Shown here: positions 51,197 to 59,164 of the stretch, in pieces | How positions within the stretch are numbered: position 1 is the first letter of the stretch | How the letters are laid out: each line of letters starts with the position of its first letter | Source: an uncultured Muribaculum sp. | Lineage (GTDB): Bacteria > Bacteroidota > Bacteroidia > Bacteroidales > Muribaculaceae | NCBI GenBank assembly: GCA_910578835.1 | Contig: CAJTSK010000005.1 | Coordinates: 39,055 to 103,054, forward strand | Direction: 5' to 3' | Length of the DNA stretch: 64,000 bases | Made by a program: the position numbers and the translations under genes | The notes under the pieces: generated by a model | The model's database searches: none | Told to the model about the DNA's origin: nothing | The model's input: only the letters and a program-made list of their open reading frames with translations

Positions 51197-52069
51197 ATGG
51201 AGAAAAAAGGTAAAAAAGGAATTTCCACATTTTCCGCGCAGATAACATCTACGGTAAGCGTCGCGCTGGTGCTCCTGCTGCTTGGCATAATCTCGATGCT
51301 CGGCATCGCCGCCCGGTCAATCACTACAGAAATACGCGAAAACATGGGGTTCAGTGTCATATTGTCTGACACTGTGACGGTCAACAATGTAAATTCGCTA
51401 AAAAAACAGTTCTCGACCTCTCCGGGAGTGTCGGGCATAATCTATTTTTCTCCGGAAGACGCGCTGCAAAAATGGCAGGAAGAGACAGGTGAAGACCTCG
51501 TGAAAGTATTGGGAGTCAATCCTCTCCCGGGAGAGATTGAAGTCAAGGTAAAAGCGCGTTACGCGTCAACCGACTCAATTGCAAAGATGATTGCCCCGTT
51601 GAAAAAGCTGCCCTATGTCAGCGAGGTCAGCGTTCACTCCGACATGGTTGACTCCATCAACCATAATATAAAGTCAATCGTACTCGTACTCACGATAGTC
51701 GCGGCAGCGTTGCTATTCATATCCTTTGCGTTGATTAACAACACTGTAAGACTTACCGTCTACTCTCGCCGCTTCCTGATTCACACAATGAAACTCGTCG
51801 GCGCCACCGGAGGCTTTATCAGGCGGCCGATAATCAACAGCAATATGCTCAGCGGTCTGATAGCGGCAATCATAGCCGACCTGCTGCTTGCCGGGGCGCT
51901 CTTCTACCTGCACTCCGCCGACCGCGTAATCGCGTCAGCAGTACCTTGGGAAGAAGCGGCATGGGTGTTTGGAGGCATAATCATCATAGGCATTGCAATA
52001 TGCAGCATAGCCTCGCTATTTGCCACTAACAAATTTCTCCGTTCCGACTACGACGACATGTTTAAATAA
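51197..52069 (+). CDS. ftsX: Cell division ABC transporter permease FtsX
   Basis: A 290-residue permease partner of FtsE. I start at ATG 51197, since the open frame to 51182 would need TTG. TM1 is near residues 18-40 (TVSVALVLLLLGIISMLGIA). An extracellular loop (about 45-160, EIRENMGFSVILSDTVTVNN) that activates wall hydrolases follows. Three C-terminal helices include LTIVAAALLFISFALINNTVRL. FtsE is not in the window. The gene opens a cluster ftsX-DUF3098-uppP-truB-queA with 6-42 bp gaps, an order common in Bacteroidetes. Confidence 0.94.
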   Translation: MEKKGKKGISTFSAQITSTVSVALVLLLLGIISMLGIAARSITTEIRENMGFSVILSDTVTVNNVNSLKKQFSTSPGVSGIIYFSPEDALQKWQEETGEDLVKVLGVNPLPGEIEVKVKARYASTDSIAKMIAPLKKLPYVSEVSVHSDMVDSINHNIKSIVLVLTIVAAALLFISFALINNTVRLTVYSRRFLIHTMKLVGATGGFIRRPIINSNMLSGLIAAIIADLLLAGALFYLHSADRVIASAVPWEEAAWVFGGIIIIGIAICSIASLFATNKFLRSDYDDMFK

Positions 52070-52091
52070 CCGAACATTTTATTACAATAAT

Positions 52092-52373
52092 ATGGCACCA
52101 AACAATAAGATTAACACCGACAAAAATGCTGGCGACATAATAGAAGCAGAACCTCGCAACCGCTTTGCCCTCACCAAAATCAACTTCATACTGATGGCAA
52201 TCGCCGGATTGACGATACTCATAGGCTTTTTGCTGATGCTCGGCGGAAGCACCACCACCGAAGCATTTAACCCCGACATATTCTCGACCCGCCGTATCGT
52301 GGTAGGCCCGACAATCGCGTTTCTGGGATTTATATTCATGGGTGTGGCTATCGTGTACCGCCCGCGCAAATAA
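52092..52373 (+). CDS. DUF3098 small membrane protein
   Basis: A 93-residue protein starting at ATG 52092; the frame extends upstream into ftsX but without support. It has a hydrophilic N-terminus, then RFALTKINFILMAIAGLTILIGFLLMLGG (TM1), the motif FNPDIFSTRRIVVGPTIAFLGFIFMGVAIVYRPRK (TM2), and a basic end. This is the DUF3098 pattern, found in Bacteroidetes between ftsX and uppP. The function is unknown; gene order suggests an envelope or division role. Confidence 0.9.
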   Translation: MAPNNKINTDKNAGDIIEAEPRNRFALTKINFILMAIAGLTILIGFLLMLGGSTTTEAFNPDIFSTRRIVVGPTIAFLGFIFMGVAIVYRPRK

Positions 52374-52411
52374 ATACAAGTAATCTACAATCATAAATTC
52401 AAATATCTACT

Positions 52412-53242
52412 ATGGACTGGATTGACGCCCTTATACTCGGCATCATACAAGGATTGTCGGAATATCTTCCGATTAGCAGCAGCGGACATCTTGAAATATT
52501 CAAGCAGATACTCGGAGTGCATCTCGACCCCGACGCGTCGCTTGAGTTCAGCATCATGCTCCACGTGGCAACCGTGCTGAGCACCATTGTCATCCTCTGG
52601 CATGAATTTTACCCGTTGCTCGTGTCATTTTTCACTATAAAACGCGACAATAAGTTTTATACAGTGTGCAAGATACTCCTGTCATGTGTACCGGTAGCTA
52701 TTGTCGGGGTATTTTTCCAAGAAAATGTGGAAGAATTTTTTGAAGGCAACCTAACTGTTGTCGGGGTGTGCCTGATTATCACGGCTGCGCTCCTCTGCTT
52801 TGCCTATTTCAGCCGCACAAGAGCAGCAATCAATAATCCTGACCGCCCGCAAGGCCGCGACATTTCATGGCTCGACGCTTTTATAATCGGCTGCGCCCAG
52901 GCGGTAGCCGTGCTTCCCGGACTTTCACGCTCCGGCACCACCATTGCCACAGGTATCATACTTGGCGACAACCGCGAGAAAGTAGCCCAGTTCTCTTTCT
53001 TGATGGTAATCATCCCTATCCTCGGCAAGGGATTGCTTGACTTGAAAGACATGATATTCCCCGATGAGGCTGTAGCTGCAGCCCCATCGGTAGGCATCCT
53101 CCCTCTTGTCATAGGATTTCTCGCATCATTTATCGTAGGTTGCATCGCCTGCAAATGGATGCTCAATATCGTAAAGCAGGGAAAGCTTGTATGGTTTGCG
53201 GTTTACTGCGTCATCGCAGGTATTCTATGTCTTGTATGGTAA
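52412..53242 (+). CDS. uppP: Undecaprenyl-diphosphate phosphatase
   Basis: A 276-residue integral membrane enzyme (BacA family) that recycles the undecaprenyl lipid carrier for peptidoglycan and O-antigen. The catalytic region QGLSEYLPISSSGHLEI is near residues 14-30 and the second motif PGLSRSGTTIATG near 169-181. Eight hydrophobic helices fit the family. truB starts 6 bp after the stop. Confidence 0.96.
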   Translation: MDWIDALILGIIQGLSEYLPISSSGHLEIFKQILGVHLDPDASLEFSIMLHVATVLSTIVILWHEFYPLLVSFFTIKRDNKFYTVCKILLSCVPVAIVGVFFQENVEEFFEGNLTVVGVCLIITAALLCFAYFSRTRAAINNPDRPQGRDISWLDAFIIGCAQAVAVLPGLSRSGTTIATGIILGDNREKVAQFSFLMVIIPILGKGLLDLKDMIFPDEAVAAAPSVGILPLVIGFLASFIVGCIACKWMLNIVKQGKLVWFAVYCVIAGILCLVW

Positions 53243-53248
53243 AAGCCT

Positions 53249-53968
53249 ATGAACTTTATTGACGGAGAAATATTATATATCGACAAGCCTCTAGGCTGGA
53301 CCTCCTTTGACGCTGTAAAACGCATAAGAGGTGCATTGCTGCGACGCATGAAAATCAAGAAGCTCAAAGTAGGTCATGCCGGAACCCTCGACCCTCTTGC
53401 GTCGGGAGTGATGATGATATGCACCGGCAAAGCCACCAAGCAGATTGACACTCTTCAGGCTCATGTAAAAGAATATGTGGCGACAATAGCACTTGGCGCC
53501 ACGACCCCGTCATTTGACCTTGAAACGGAAATCGACGCCACCTACCCCACCGAACATATCACCCGCGAGCTGGTGGAAGAAACGCTGAAAAAATTTACCG
53601 GACCTATCTCTCAGATACCGCCGGCGTTCTCGGCATGCAAGGTCAACGGTGTAAGAGCCTATGAACGTGCCCGAAAAGGCAAGGAGGTAATTATCAAGCC
53701 TAAGCTGCTTGTCATCGACACAATCGAGCTGCTTGACTTTTCGCCCGAAAGCATCACCATAAGGGTGGTGTGCAGCAAGGGTACGTATATCCGCGCCCTG
53801 GCACGCGACATCGGCAATGCACTCGGGTCGGGCGGTCACCTGACAGCGCTGCGCCGTACCCGCGTAGGCGATATACATGTCGACGACTGCCTTTCTGTGG
53901 ACAACGCCATAAAGCTTATCGGAGAGACTCCGGTAGAAATGCCCGAAGCCACTGACGGCAACAAATAA
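53249..53968 (+). CDS. truB: tRNA pseudouridine(55) synthase
   Basis: A 239-residue enzyme that makes pseudouridine 55 in the T-loop of tRNA. The catalytic Asp is in VGHAGTLDPLASGVM near residue 49. The N-terminal IDKPLGWTSFDAV and later CSKGTYIRALARDIG motifs are present. It lacks the C-terminal PUA extension and so is of the compact type. It is the fourth gene of the ftsX cluster. Confidence 0.96.
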   Translation: MNFIDGEILYIDKPLGWTSFDAVKRIRGALLRRMKIKKLKVGHAGTLDPLASGVMMICTGKATKQIDTLQAHVKEYVATIALGATTPSFDLETEIDATYPTEHITRELVEETLKKFTGPISQIPPAFSACKVNGVRAYERARKGKEVIIKPKLLVIDTIELLDFSPESITIRVVCSKGTYIRALARDIGNALGSGGHLTALRRTRVGDIHVDDCLSVDNAIKLIGETPVEMPEATDGNK

Positions 53969-54001
53969 AGACAAATAATCACATTACCGTATAATACGTT
54001 T

Positions 54002-55054
54002 ATGAAACTTTCCCAATTTAAATTCAAACTTCCCGAAGAGCTGATCGCCACCGAGCCTTGCAACGTGCGCGACGAGTCACGCCTTATGGTAGTGCACCGC
54101 TCTACAGGCGAGATTGAACATCGCCAGTTTAAGGAAATCATCAATTACTTTGACGAAGGTGACATGTTCATCTTCAACGACACTAAAGTATTTCCAGCGC
54201 TTCTTTACGGCAACAAGGAAAAGACAGGGGCAAAAATCGAGGTGTTCCTGCTGCGCGAACTAAACGAAGAAAACAAATTGTGGGATGTGCTTGTAGAGCC
54301 GGCACGCAAAATCCGTATCGGCAACAAGCTTTATTTCGGCGACGACGAGTCAATGGTGGCTGAGGTAATCGACAACACCACATCTCGCGGGCGTACACTC
54401 CGCTTCCTTTACGACGGAAGCCACGAAGAATTTAAAGATGCGCTTTACAAGCTGGGACAGACACCTCTCCCTCCATATATCAAGCGTGAGCCGGTAGCTG
54501 AGGATGCCGAACGCTATCAGTGTATCTTCGCCCAGAAAGAGGGTGCGGTAGTGGCTCCCTCAGCAGGTATGCACTTTAGCCGTGAGCTGCTTAAGCGAAT
54601 GGAAATCAAGGGTATCGAATCAGGATTTCTTACCGTTCACTCCGGCTTGGGCAATTACAGGGATATTGATGTCGAAGACCTTACCAAACATCGCATGGAC
54701 TCTGAGGAAATGGAAGTAAGCGATGCATTGGTCGAACAGGTCAACGCTACAAAAGATGCCGGCAAGCAGGTATGTGCTGTGGGCACCTCGGTGTTGCGCG
54801 GTATCGAAAGTGCCGTAAGCATGGGCGGACACATGAAGACATTCTCGGGCTGGACCAACAAATTCATTTTCCCGCCCTATGACTTCACGGTGGCTTCCGC
54901 AATGGTCAGCGGCTTCCATATGCCCTACTCCACAATGCTGATGATGGTGGCTGCTTTTGGCGGCTACGACCTCGTGATGAAAGCCTACGATGTTGCGGTT
55001 AAAGAGAAATATCGCTTCGGCGCTTATGGCGACGCGATGCTTATAATCGACTAA
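54002..55054 (+). CDS. queA: S-adenosylmethionine:tRNA ribosyltransferase-isomerase
   Basis: A 350-residue enzyme that transfers and isomerises the ribosyl part of SAM to preQ1-tRNA, forming epoxyqueuosine. Motifs include ELIATEPCNVRDESRLMVV near residue 14, FIFNDTKVFPALLYG near 58, and GAVVAPSAGMHFSRELL near 181. LTVHSGLGNYRDIDVEDLTKHRMDSE lies near 203. The 3' end overlaps the convergent YigZ gene by 4 bp. Confidence 0.95.
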   Translation: MKLSQFKFKLPEELIATEPCNVRDESRLMVVHRSTGEIEHRQFKEIINYFDEGDMFIFNDTKVFPALLYGNKEKTGAKIEVFLLRELNEENKLWDVLVEPARKIRIGNKLYFGDDESMVAEVIDNTTSRGRTLRFLYDGSHEEFKDALYKLGQTPLPPYIKREPVAEDAERYQCIFAQKEGAVVAPSAGMHFSRELLKRMEIKGIESGFLTVHSGLGNYRDIDVEDLTKHRMDSEEMEVSDALVEQVNATKDAGKQVCAVGTSVLRGIESAVSMGGHMKTFSGWTNKFIFPPYDFTVASAMVSGFHMPYSTMLMMVAAFGGYDLVMKAYDVAVKEKYRFGAYGDAMLIID

Positions 55055-55647
55055 TCACAGAGGCTCACGCCATCAATATCACATAGACGCGCTGTCAATG
55101 CTTCGGCAAAGTCAGCGCGTATTTTTATTGTCATTGCGCAGGCATTGTCAAAGGTCTGGCTCGCAATCTTCACCTCAGGGTCTTTCACTACTTTCATCAC
55201 CTCGTTCATGGCAAGGTAGGGAAACGTGAACTCAATCACCCTCTGCTCGTGACACTCTATGATGTTGCCTGCGGTGATAGCCTCGCGAGCCGCCTCGCGG
55301 TAAGCCACAATCAGCCCGCTCGTACCGAGCTTGATGCCACCGAAGTAACGCACTACCACGATTACGATATTTGTGAGATTAAACGAGTTTATCTGACCGA
55401 GTATCGGCTTACCTGCCGTGCCTGAAGGCTCGCCGTTGTCATTGGATTGGAAATCGTTACGCGCTGCGCCGAGCATGTAAGCCCAGCACACATGTCGCGC
55501 GTCATGATACTTCTTCTGATAAGATGCAATCACCTCCTTAGCCTCAGCTACCGTGTCGACAGGCACGGCGAAAGCGAGAAACTTACTCATTTTCTCCTTG
55601 TACCATCCCTCGGCAGGGGAATCAAGCGTATAAAAAGTATCACCCAT
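55051..55647 (-). CDS. YigZ/IMPACT family protein
   Basis: A 198-residue protein of the UPF0029 family. The N-terminal IMPACT domain has KYHDARHVCWAYMLG and the signature NGEPSGTAGKPIL near residues 75-87. TNIVIVVVRYFGGIKLGTSGLI follows, as does the C-terminal DUF1949 ferredoxin-like domain. The biochemical role is not established for bacteria; a translation-related or regulatory role is suspected. It is preceded by a -7 box 18 nt upstream. Confidence 0.9.
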   Translation of the reverse strand: MGDTFYTLDSPAEGWYKEKMSKFLAFAVPVDTVAEAKEVIASYQKKYHDARHVCWAYMLGAARNDFQSNDNGEPSGTAGKPILGQINSFNLTNIVIVVVRYFGGIKLGTSGLIVAYREAAREAITAGNIIECHEQRVIEFTFPYLAMNEVMKVVKDPEVKIASQTFDNACAMTIKIRADFAEALTARLCDIDGVSLCD

Positions 55648-55664
55648 AACTCATTAATTTATTG

Positions 55665-55672
55665 CAAAGGTA
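55665..55672 (-). promoter_or_regulatory. -7 box of the YigZ gene
   Basis: TACCTTTG on the minus strand, 18 nt from the ATG at 55647, leaving a short leader of about 12 nt. Confidence 0.55.
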
Positions 55673-55712
55673 ACGATTATGCACGACAATCTGAAATCCA
55701 TCTGTCGGTAAA

Positions 55713-55744
55713 CAAAAAAGTCGCAGGGCACCGCGCCCCGCGAC
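55713..55744 (-). terminator. Terminator downstream of cydAB and the inverted-repeat element
   Basis: The stems GTCGC (55720-55724) with GCGAC (55740-55744) and GGGC (55726-55729) with GCCC (55735-55738) stack around one mismatch. On the minus strand six T follow. cydAB transcripts would therefore run through the whole element before ending here. Confidence 0.7.
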
Positions 55745-55789
55745 TTAATATCTCGATGAGTCTTTGATTTAGAGCTTGTTTAATAATAA

Positions 55790-55972
55790 ATGTTGCCGTC
55801 AGGGCGGTCATTCGTCGAGCAGATTTTTGCTTGTGATGAGGGAGTTATGGGGTTCCATAACGACCGAAGAGCAGGCGGAAAGATGCCGGTGAATGACCGA
55901 CGGGAGGTAATTTGTTTCATATCGTTGATATATTTTTGCATTTGTTCCAAAGACCGTCAATGGGTTGAGTGA
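55790..55972 (+). CDS. Mini-ORF in left arm of the inverted-repeat element
   Basis: A 60-codon frame whose ATG lies in the left terminal repeat. It begins MLPSGRSFVEQIFACDEGVM and ends in a hydrophobic stretch (REVICFISLIYFCIC). It shares MLPSG and CDEGV with the opposing mini-ORF, and its stop abuts the stop of that ORF. Third-position differences within CDEGV suggest possible coding constraint. However, similarity further on shifts reading frame, so it may not be a gene at all. No promoter was found. Confidence 0.22.
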   Translation: MLPSGRSFVEQIFACDEGVMGFHNDRRAGGKMPVNDRREVICFISLIYFCICSKDRQWVE

Positions 55973-56101
55973 TTATAAAGTCACCTTTGGTCTCGTATAT
56001 CTTGGTCGCTTTTCGCCCTGTTCCTCAGTCGTGTACATAAAGTACACTCCTTCGTCACATGTCGAAAATCGTCTCAAGCTATACGACCCTGACGGCAACA
56101 T
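55973..56101 (-). CDS. Mini-ORF in right arm of the inverted-repeat element
   Basis: A 42-codon frame on the minus strand, starting in the right terminal repeat. It begins MLPSGSYSLRRFSTCDEGVY, then has a Glu/Lys/Arg-rich tail (EEQGEKRPRYTRPKV). It would be transcribed with cydAB, whose last gene ends 30 bp upstream. Whether it is translated is unknown; the shared DNA-level structure argues for caution. Confidence 0.22.
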   Translation of the reverse strand: MLPSGSYSLRRFSTCDEGVYFMYTTEEQGEKRPRYTRPKVTL

Positions 56102-56130
56102 TTATTATTAAACAAGCTCTTAGAGCTTTT

Positions 56131-57270
56131 TCAATAAGAATGGCTGTCGTTTTCCATCTCCTCAGGAGTGAACTGCCCACGGTCCATCTTATACCATACA
56201 TAGGCGATATAAGCCACCACGACAGGTATAAGTATCGATACAAAGCTCATAACCTTCAAGGTGAAATAGGTCGACGAGCTGTTTTGAATCGTAAGCGAAC
56301 TTGACGCGTCGGTTAGCGAAGGATAATAAGGAGTGTCATTGTAGCCGGCGACAAAGAAAAGCGCCAACACCACCAGCACCGTGCCGATGCCCGACCACCA
56401 TATACCTTTGGTATAATGTTCCGACACGCTTGAGCGGAGCACAGCATACAACACCATTACAACGCCTACAAGGAACATGACAAGACACCACCACATCTCT
56501 ATGAAATTGACCAGATAGCGGTTGGGCTCAAGCAGGAATGAATGGTCACCGGTAGTGCGGTAACCGTCAGCCATAAGTAACATAGCCACGAAAACGAGAA
56601 AGAATATGACGAAAATCACACCGTTGACAAGCACCCTACGCTTGTTAAGGTTGAAGAAATGATCATCGTCACCCACATTGTTCATGAAATAGAGCGCAGC
56701 CTGCATACGCGCAAGGAACACTACCGCAATTCCGAGAATCCAGTTTTTCCAGCAGAATATCGCCTCAAAGCCATGGGAAGGTGCCCATTGTGAGATTACA
56801 GGTGCTCCGGTGTCAAGGATATTTCCCATCTTCACTGAAAACTCAGCCCCGAAGAAAAACATCGACACCGCCACGCCAAGAAGGAAGCAGCCGAGCACAC
56901 CGTTAATCATCAGCAACCAGTCGTAAAACGAAGTACCGTAGATATTGCCTGCTTTACGACGATACTGGAAACTCACCGCCTGACCGACAAATGTAAACAA
57001 TATCAACATCCATAACCAGTAGGCACCGCCGAAGCTGGTGCTGTAAAAGAGCGGGAAGGAAGCGAAAAATGCGCCGCCAAACACAACAAGAGTCGTAAAT
57101 GTCAGCTCCCACTTCTTACCAATCGAATTAATGATAAGGTTGCGTTCCAGCGGATTGCGCGTGCATAGTATCATCGACTGACCGCCCTGTACAAAGAGCA
57201 GGAACACAAGCAGAGCGCCCAATACCGAAATGAGCAGCCACCAATATATCTGTAAATGTTCAAGTGCCAT
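56131..57270 (-). CDS. cydB: Cytochrome bd ubiquinol oxidase subunit II
   Basis: A 379-residue membrane subunit of the high-affinity bd oxidase, with eight or nine hydrophobic helices. It opens LQIYWWLLISVLGALLVFLLFVQGGQSMI and continues with GKKWELTFTTLVVFGGAFFASFPLFYS, both typical of CydB. The protein carries no haem ligands itself and pairs with CydA. The ATG lies 5 bp after the cydA stop. The 3' end is followed after 10 bp by the inverted-repeat element. The last residues (GQFTPEEMENDSHSY) look normal, so the insertion did not truncate it. Confidence 0.95.
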   Translation of the reverse strand: MALEHLQIYWWLLISVLGALLVFLLFVQGGQSMILCTRNPLERNLIINSIGKKWELTFTTLVVFGGAFFASFPLFYSTSFGGAYWLWMLILFTFVGQAVSFQYRRKAGNIYGTSFYDWLLMINGVLGCFLLGVAVSMFFFGAEFSVKMGNILDTGAPVISQWAPSHGFEAIFCWKNWILGIAVVFLARMQAALYFMNNVGDDDHFFNLNKRRVLVNGVIFVIFFLVFVAMLLMADGYRTTGDHSFLLEPNRYLVNFIEMWWCLVMFLVGVVMVLYAVLRSSVSEHYTKGIWWSGIGTVLVVLALFFVAGYNDTPYYPSLTDASSSLTIQNSSSTYFTLKVMSFVSILIPVVVAYIAYVWYKMDRGQFTPEEMENDSHSY

Positions 57271-57275
57271 AACTG

Positions 57276-58847
57276 TTATTCTTTAGAGATTGTTGATAAA
57301 TCCTCCTTTGAGTGCTTGTTTATCTGAGTGAGCATGATGCTTATTTCAGCAGCAAGAAGTATTGTAAACACCGCCGCAAACATCCAGAATGTCACAATCA
57401 CCGACGACTCGCTGATGTGGCTGATCGCGGCACGCGTAGGCATAAGATTCTGAATCACCCACGGTTGACGGCCCACCTCGGCGGTAATCCATCCGCTTTG
57501 TGAGCACACCCACACCACAACTATCGACAACATGCCAATCCAGTTGATTGCCCTGTTTTTAAGCCATGACGGCTTTTTATAGGCGGCAAATAGCGCGACT
57601 ACGAAAAACAGCAGCAGGTATCCACCAGCCATAACCATGATACGAAACGCATAGAATGTCAATGCCACCGGAGGCACGGCCTCGGAAACCGAGTCAAAGT
57701 AACCGTAACCGAAATATTCATATTTTGACTTCAAATCTTTTTCAGCAGCAGCCATAGCGTCGGCATCGCCCGCAGCCATCGCTGCATCGTAGTTCCTCAA
57801 CGCCTCGTGAGCCTCTTTACCTATAGCGATACGCTCATTATAGCCTACGGTTTTCACCGTATCTCCCGCTTCATTAATCTCGATACCTTTTATAAGGTCG
57901 TTGATACCGGGCACAAAAGCGTGAGGGTCGTGGGTCGCAAGGAATGACAGTCCGTAAGGAATGCTCACATGGAAGAGATACGGGTCTTCGTCATTATCGA
58001 TGCTCCTTGACGGGTTAAGCAAGCCTACAGCAACAAGTTCCTGACCTCGGCTACCGTCATAAAGACCCTCCATGGCGGCAAGTTTCATAGGCTGATGCTT
58101 TGCCACATTAACTGCCGACATATCACCTGTGGCAAGTGTGATAAGTATACCTGCACCGCCTACCCAGCCTGCAATCTTGATTGAGTCCATGGCAAGCTCG
58201 ACATTGCGACGCTTAAGCAAAAACCAGCAGCTCACGCCGATAACAAACACGCCGGCAACCACCCACGCGCTCGAAACCGTATGGGTAAACTTCGCAACAG
58301 CAGTGTCAGAGAATACAAGTGCCCAGAAATCGTCCATTACATTTCTCATCTGAGCAGGGTCAAATTCCATGCCTACAGGCTGTTGCATCCATGCATTAGC
58401 AATAAGAATCCACATCGCCGACAGTGCCGTGCCTATAGCGGTGAGCCATGTTGCCGTAAGATGGAAAGCAGGGCTTACCCTCTTCCAGCCAAAAAACATA
58501 ACGGCAATAAATGTAGATTCCATGAAAAACGCCACTATACCCTCAATCGCGAGCGGCGCGCCAAAGATGTCGCCTACAAACCAGCTATAATTTGACCAGT
58601 TTGTACCAAATTCAAATTCCAGGATGATACCCGTCGCCACACCTATGGCAAAGTTAATACCGAAGAGCAGCATCCAGAATTTGGTCATGGCAAGCCACTT
58701 GACCTCCTTAGTCTTCACATAGATGCTCTCCATTATTGCCACGATAAGCGCCAGACCGATTGTCAGCGGCACAAACAGCCAGTGATACATCGCAGTGAGC
58801 GCAAATTGCCATCGCGACCAGTCTACTACACTAATTAAGTCATCCAT
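57276..58847 (-). CDS. cydA: Cytochrome bd ubiquinol oxidase subunit I
   Basis: A 523-residue subunit carrying haems b558, b595 and d, which oxidises quinol and reduces oxygen at very low concentrations. The N-terminal haem-ligand His lies in ALTAMYHWLFVPLTIGLALI. The GRQPWVIQNLMPTRAAIS motif near residue 460 is conserved in CydA. The periplasmic Q-loop (about 255-385) is present with an acidic insert (NYDAAMAAGDADAMAAAEKDL). It is preceded by DUF4492 and followed by cydB. In a gut anaerobe this operon supports nanaerobic growth and oxygen removal. Confidence 0.96.
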   Translation of the reverse strand: MDDLISVVDWSRWQFALTAMYHWLFVPLTIGLALIVAIMESIYVKTKEVKWLAMTKFWMLLFGINFAIGVATGIILEFEFGTNWSNYSWFVGDIFGAPLAIEGIVAFFMESTFIAVMFFGWKRVSPAFHLTATWLTAIGTALSAMWILIANAWMQQPVGMEFDPAQMRNVMDDFWALVFSDTAVAKFTHTVSSAWVVAGVFVIGVSCWFLLKRRNVELAMDSIKIAGWVGGAGILITLATGDMSAVNVAKHQPMKLAAMEGLYDGSRGQELVAVGLLNPSRSIDNDEDPYLFHVSIPYGLSFLATHDPHAFVPGINDLIKGIEINEAGDTVKTVGYNERIAIGKEAHEALRNYDAAMAAGDADAMAAAEKDLKSKYEYFGYGYFDSVSEAVPPVALTFYAFRIMVMAGGYLLLFFVVALFAAYKKPSWLKNRAINWIGMLSIVVVWVCSQSGWITAEVGRQPWVIQNLMPTRAAISHISESSVIVTFWMFAAVFTILLAAEISIMLTQINKHSKEDLSTISKE

Positions 58848-58869
58848 AAGCGATTATTTTTAATGTTGA

Positions 58870-59118
58870 TTATTGATTTCTGTTATCATTCATAAGTGCG
58901 CTTCTTACCGCACTCGCCCTGTCGATGTCATTGTCATAGTCGCGTTTCAACACATCAGGGAAAAAGAAAAGCTTGAATACAAAAAACAATATAAAAAGCT
59001 TGATGATAATCATAAGCCACAGGTAGCGCCCGACCGTCATAGACCGGAAACCGTCGCGATAAAAACGGAAAATCCTGACAAATACATTGCCCGGTGTAGT
59101 GTCTTGAATCGGATTCAT
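58870..59118 (-). CDS. DUF4492 small membrane protein of the cyd operon
   Basis: An 82-residue protein starting at ATG 59118. It has the DUF4492 pattern NVFVRIFRFYRDGFRSMTVGRYLWLMIIIKLFILFFVFKLFFFPD. An amphipathic, basic N-terminal helix leads into one transmembrane helix, and a charged tail follows. The family sits directly before cydA in many Bacteroidetes, so it may be an accessory like CydX, though unrelated in sequence. The role is inferred from position. It is the first gene of the operon and has a palindromic promoter. Confidence 0.88.
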   Translation of the reverse strand: MNPIQDTTPGNVFVRIFRFYRDGFRSMTVGRYLWLMIIIKLFILFFVFKLFFFPDVLKRDYDNDIDRASAVRSALMNDNRNQ

Positions 59119-59126
59119 GATATTGC

Positions 59127-59164
59127 TTTTATACAAAAGTAAACATACTTTTGTATAAAACAAA
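59127..59164 (-). promoter_or_regulatory. cyd operon promoter inside a 34-bp palindrome
   Basis: For the operon, TTTG at 59164-59161, a 19-nt spacer and TACTTTTG at 59141-59134. The arms TTTTATACAAAAGTA (59127-59141) and TACTTTTGTATAAAA (59146-59160) are exact inverted copies separated by AACA. The -7 box and most of the spacer are thus in a near-perfect dyad, as for a redox- or oxygen-responsive operator. The symmetry also creates a plus-strand TACTTTTG (59146-59153). Confidence 0.65.

Larger units (their letters stand above)
55771..56120. mobile_element. 350-bp MITE-like element with 34-bp terminal inverted repeats
   Basis: The first and last 34 bases (55771-55804 and 56087-56120) are perfect inverted copies beginning AGAGCTTGTTTAATAATAAA. 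Trimming one base at each end leaves TTA on both flanks, a possible 3-bp target duplication. Inside, the two arms remain homologous. Each has a GA(T/C)GA(G/A)GGAG core and then a hairpin starting exactly 73 nt from its own outer end (GTTATGG/CCATAAC at 55844-55861 and GTGTAC/GTACAC at 56031-56047). A GAC(C/T)GA(A/G)GA(G/A)CAGG tail follows. No transposase is encoded, so movement would need one in trans. The element lies 10 bp past the cydB stop. A solo arm is at 8628-8738. Confidence 0.8.

Noticed and set aside
55771..56120. Remnant of a known insertion sequence
   Set aside because: No transposase fragment or DDE/Y1 motif is found in any frame, and the two arms are homologous to each other, which IS remnants do not show.
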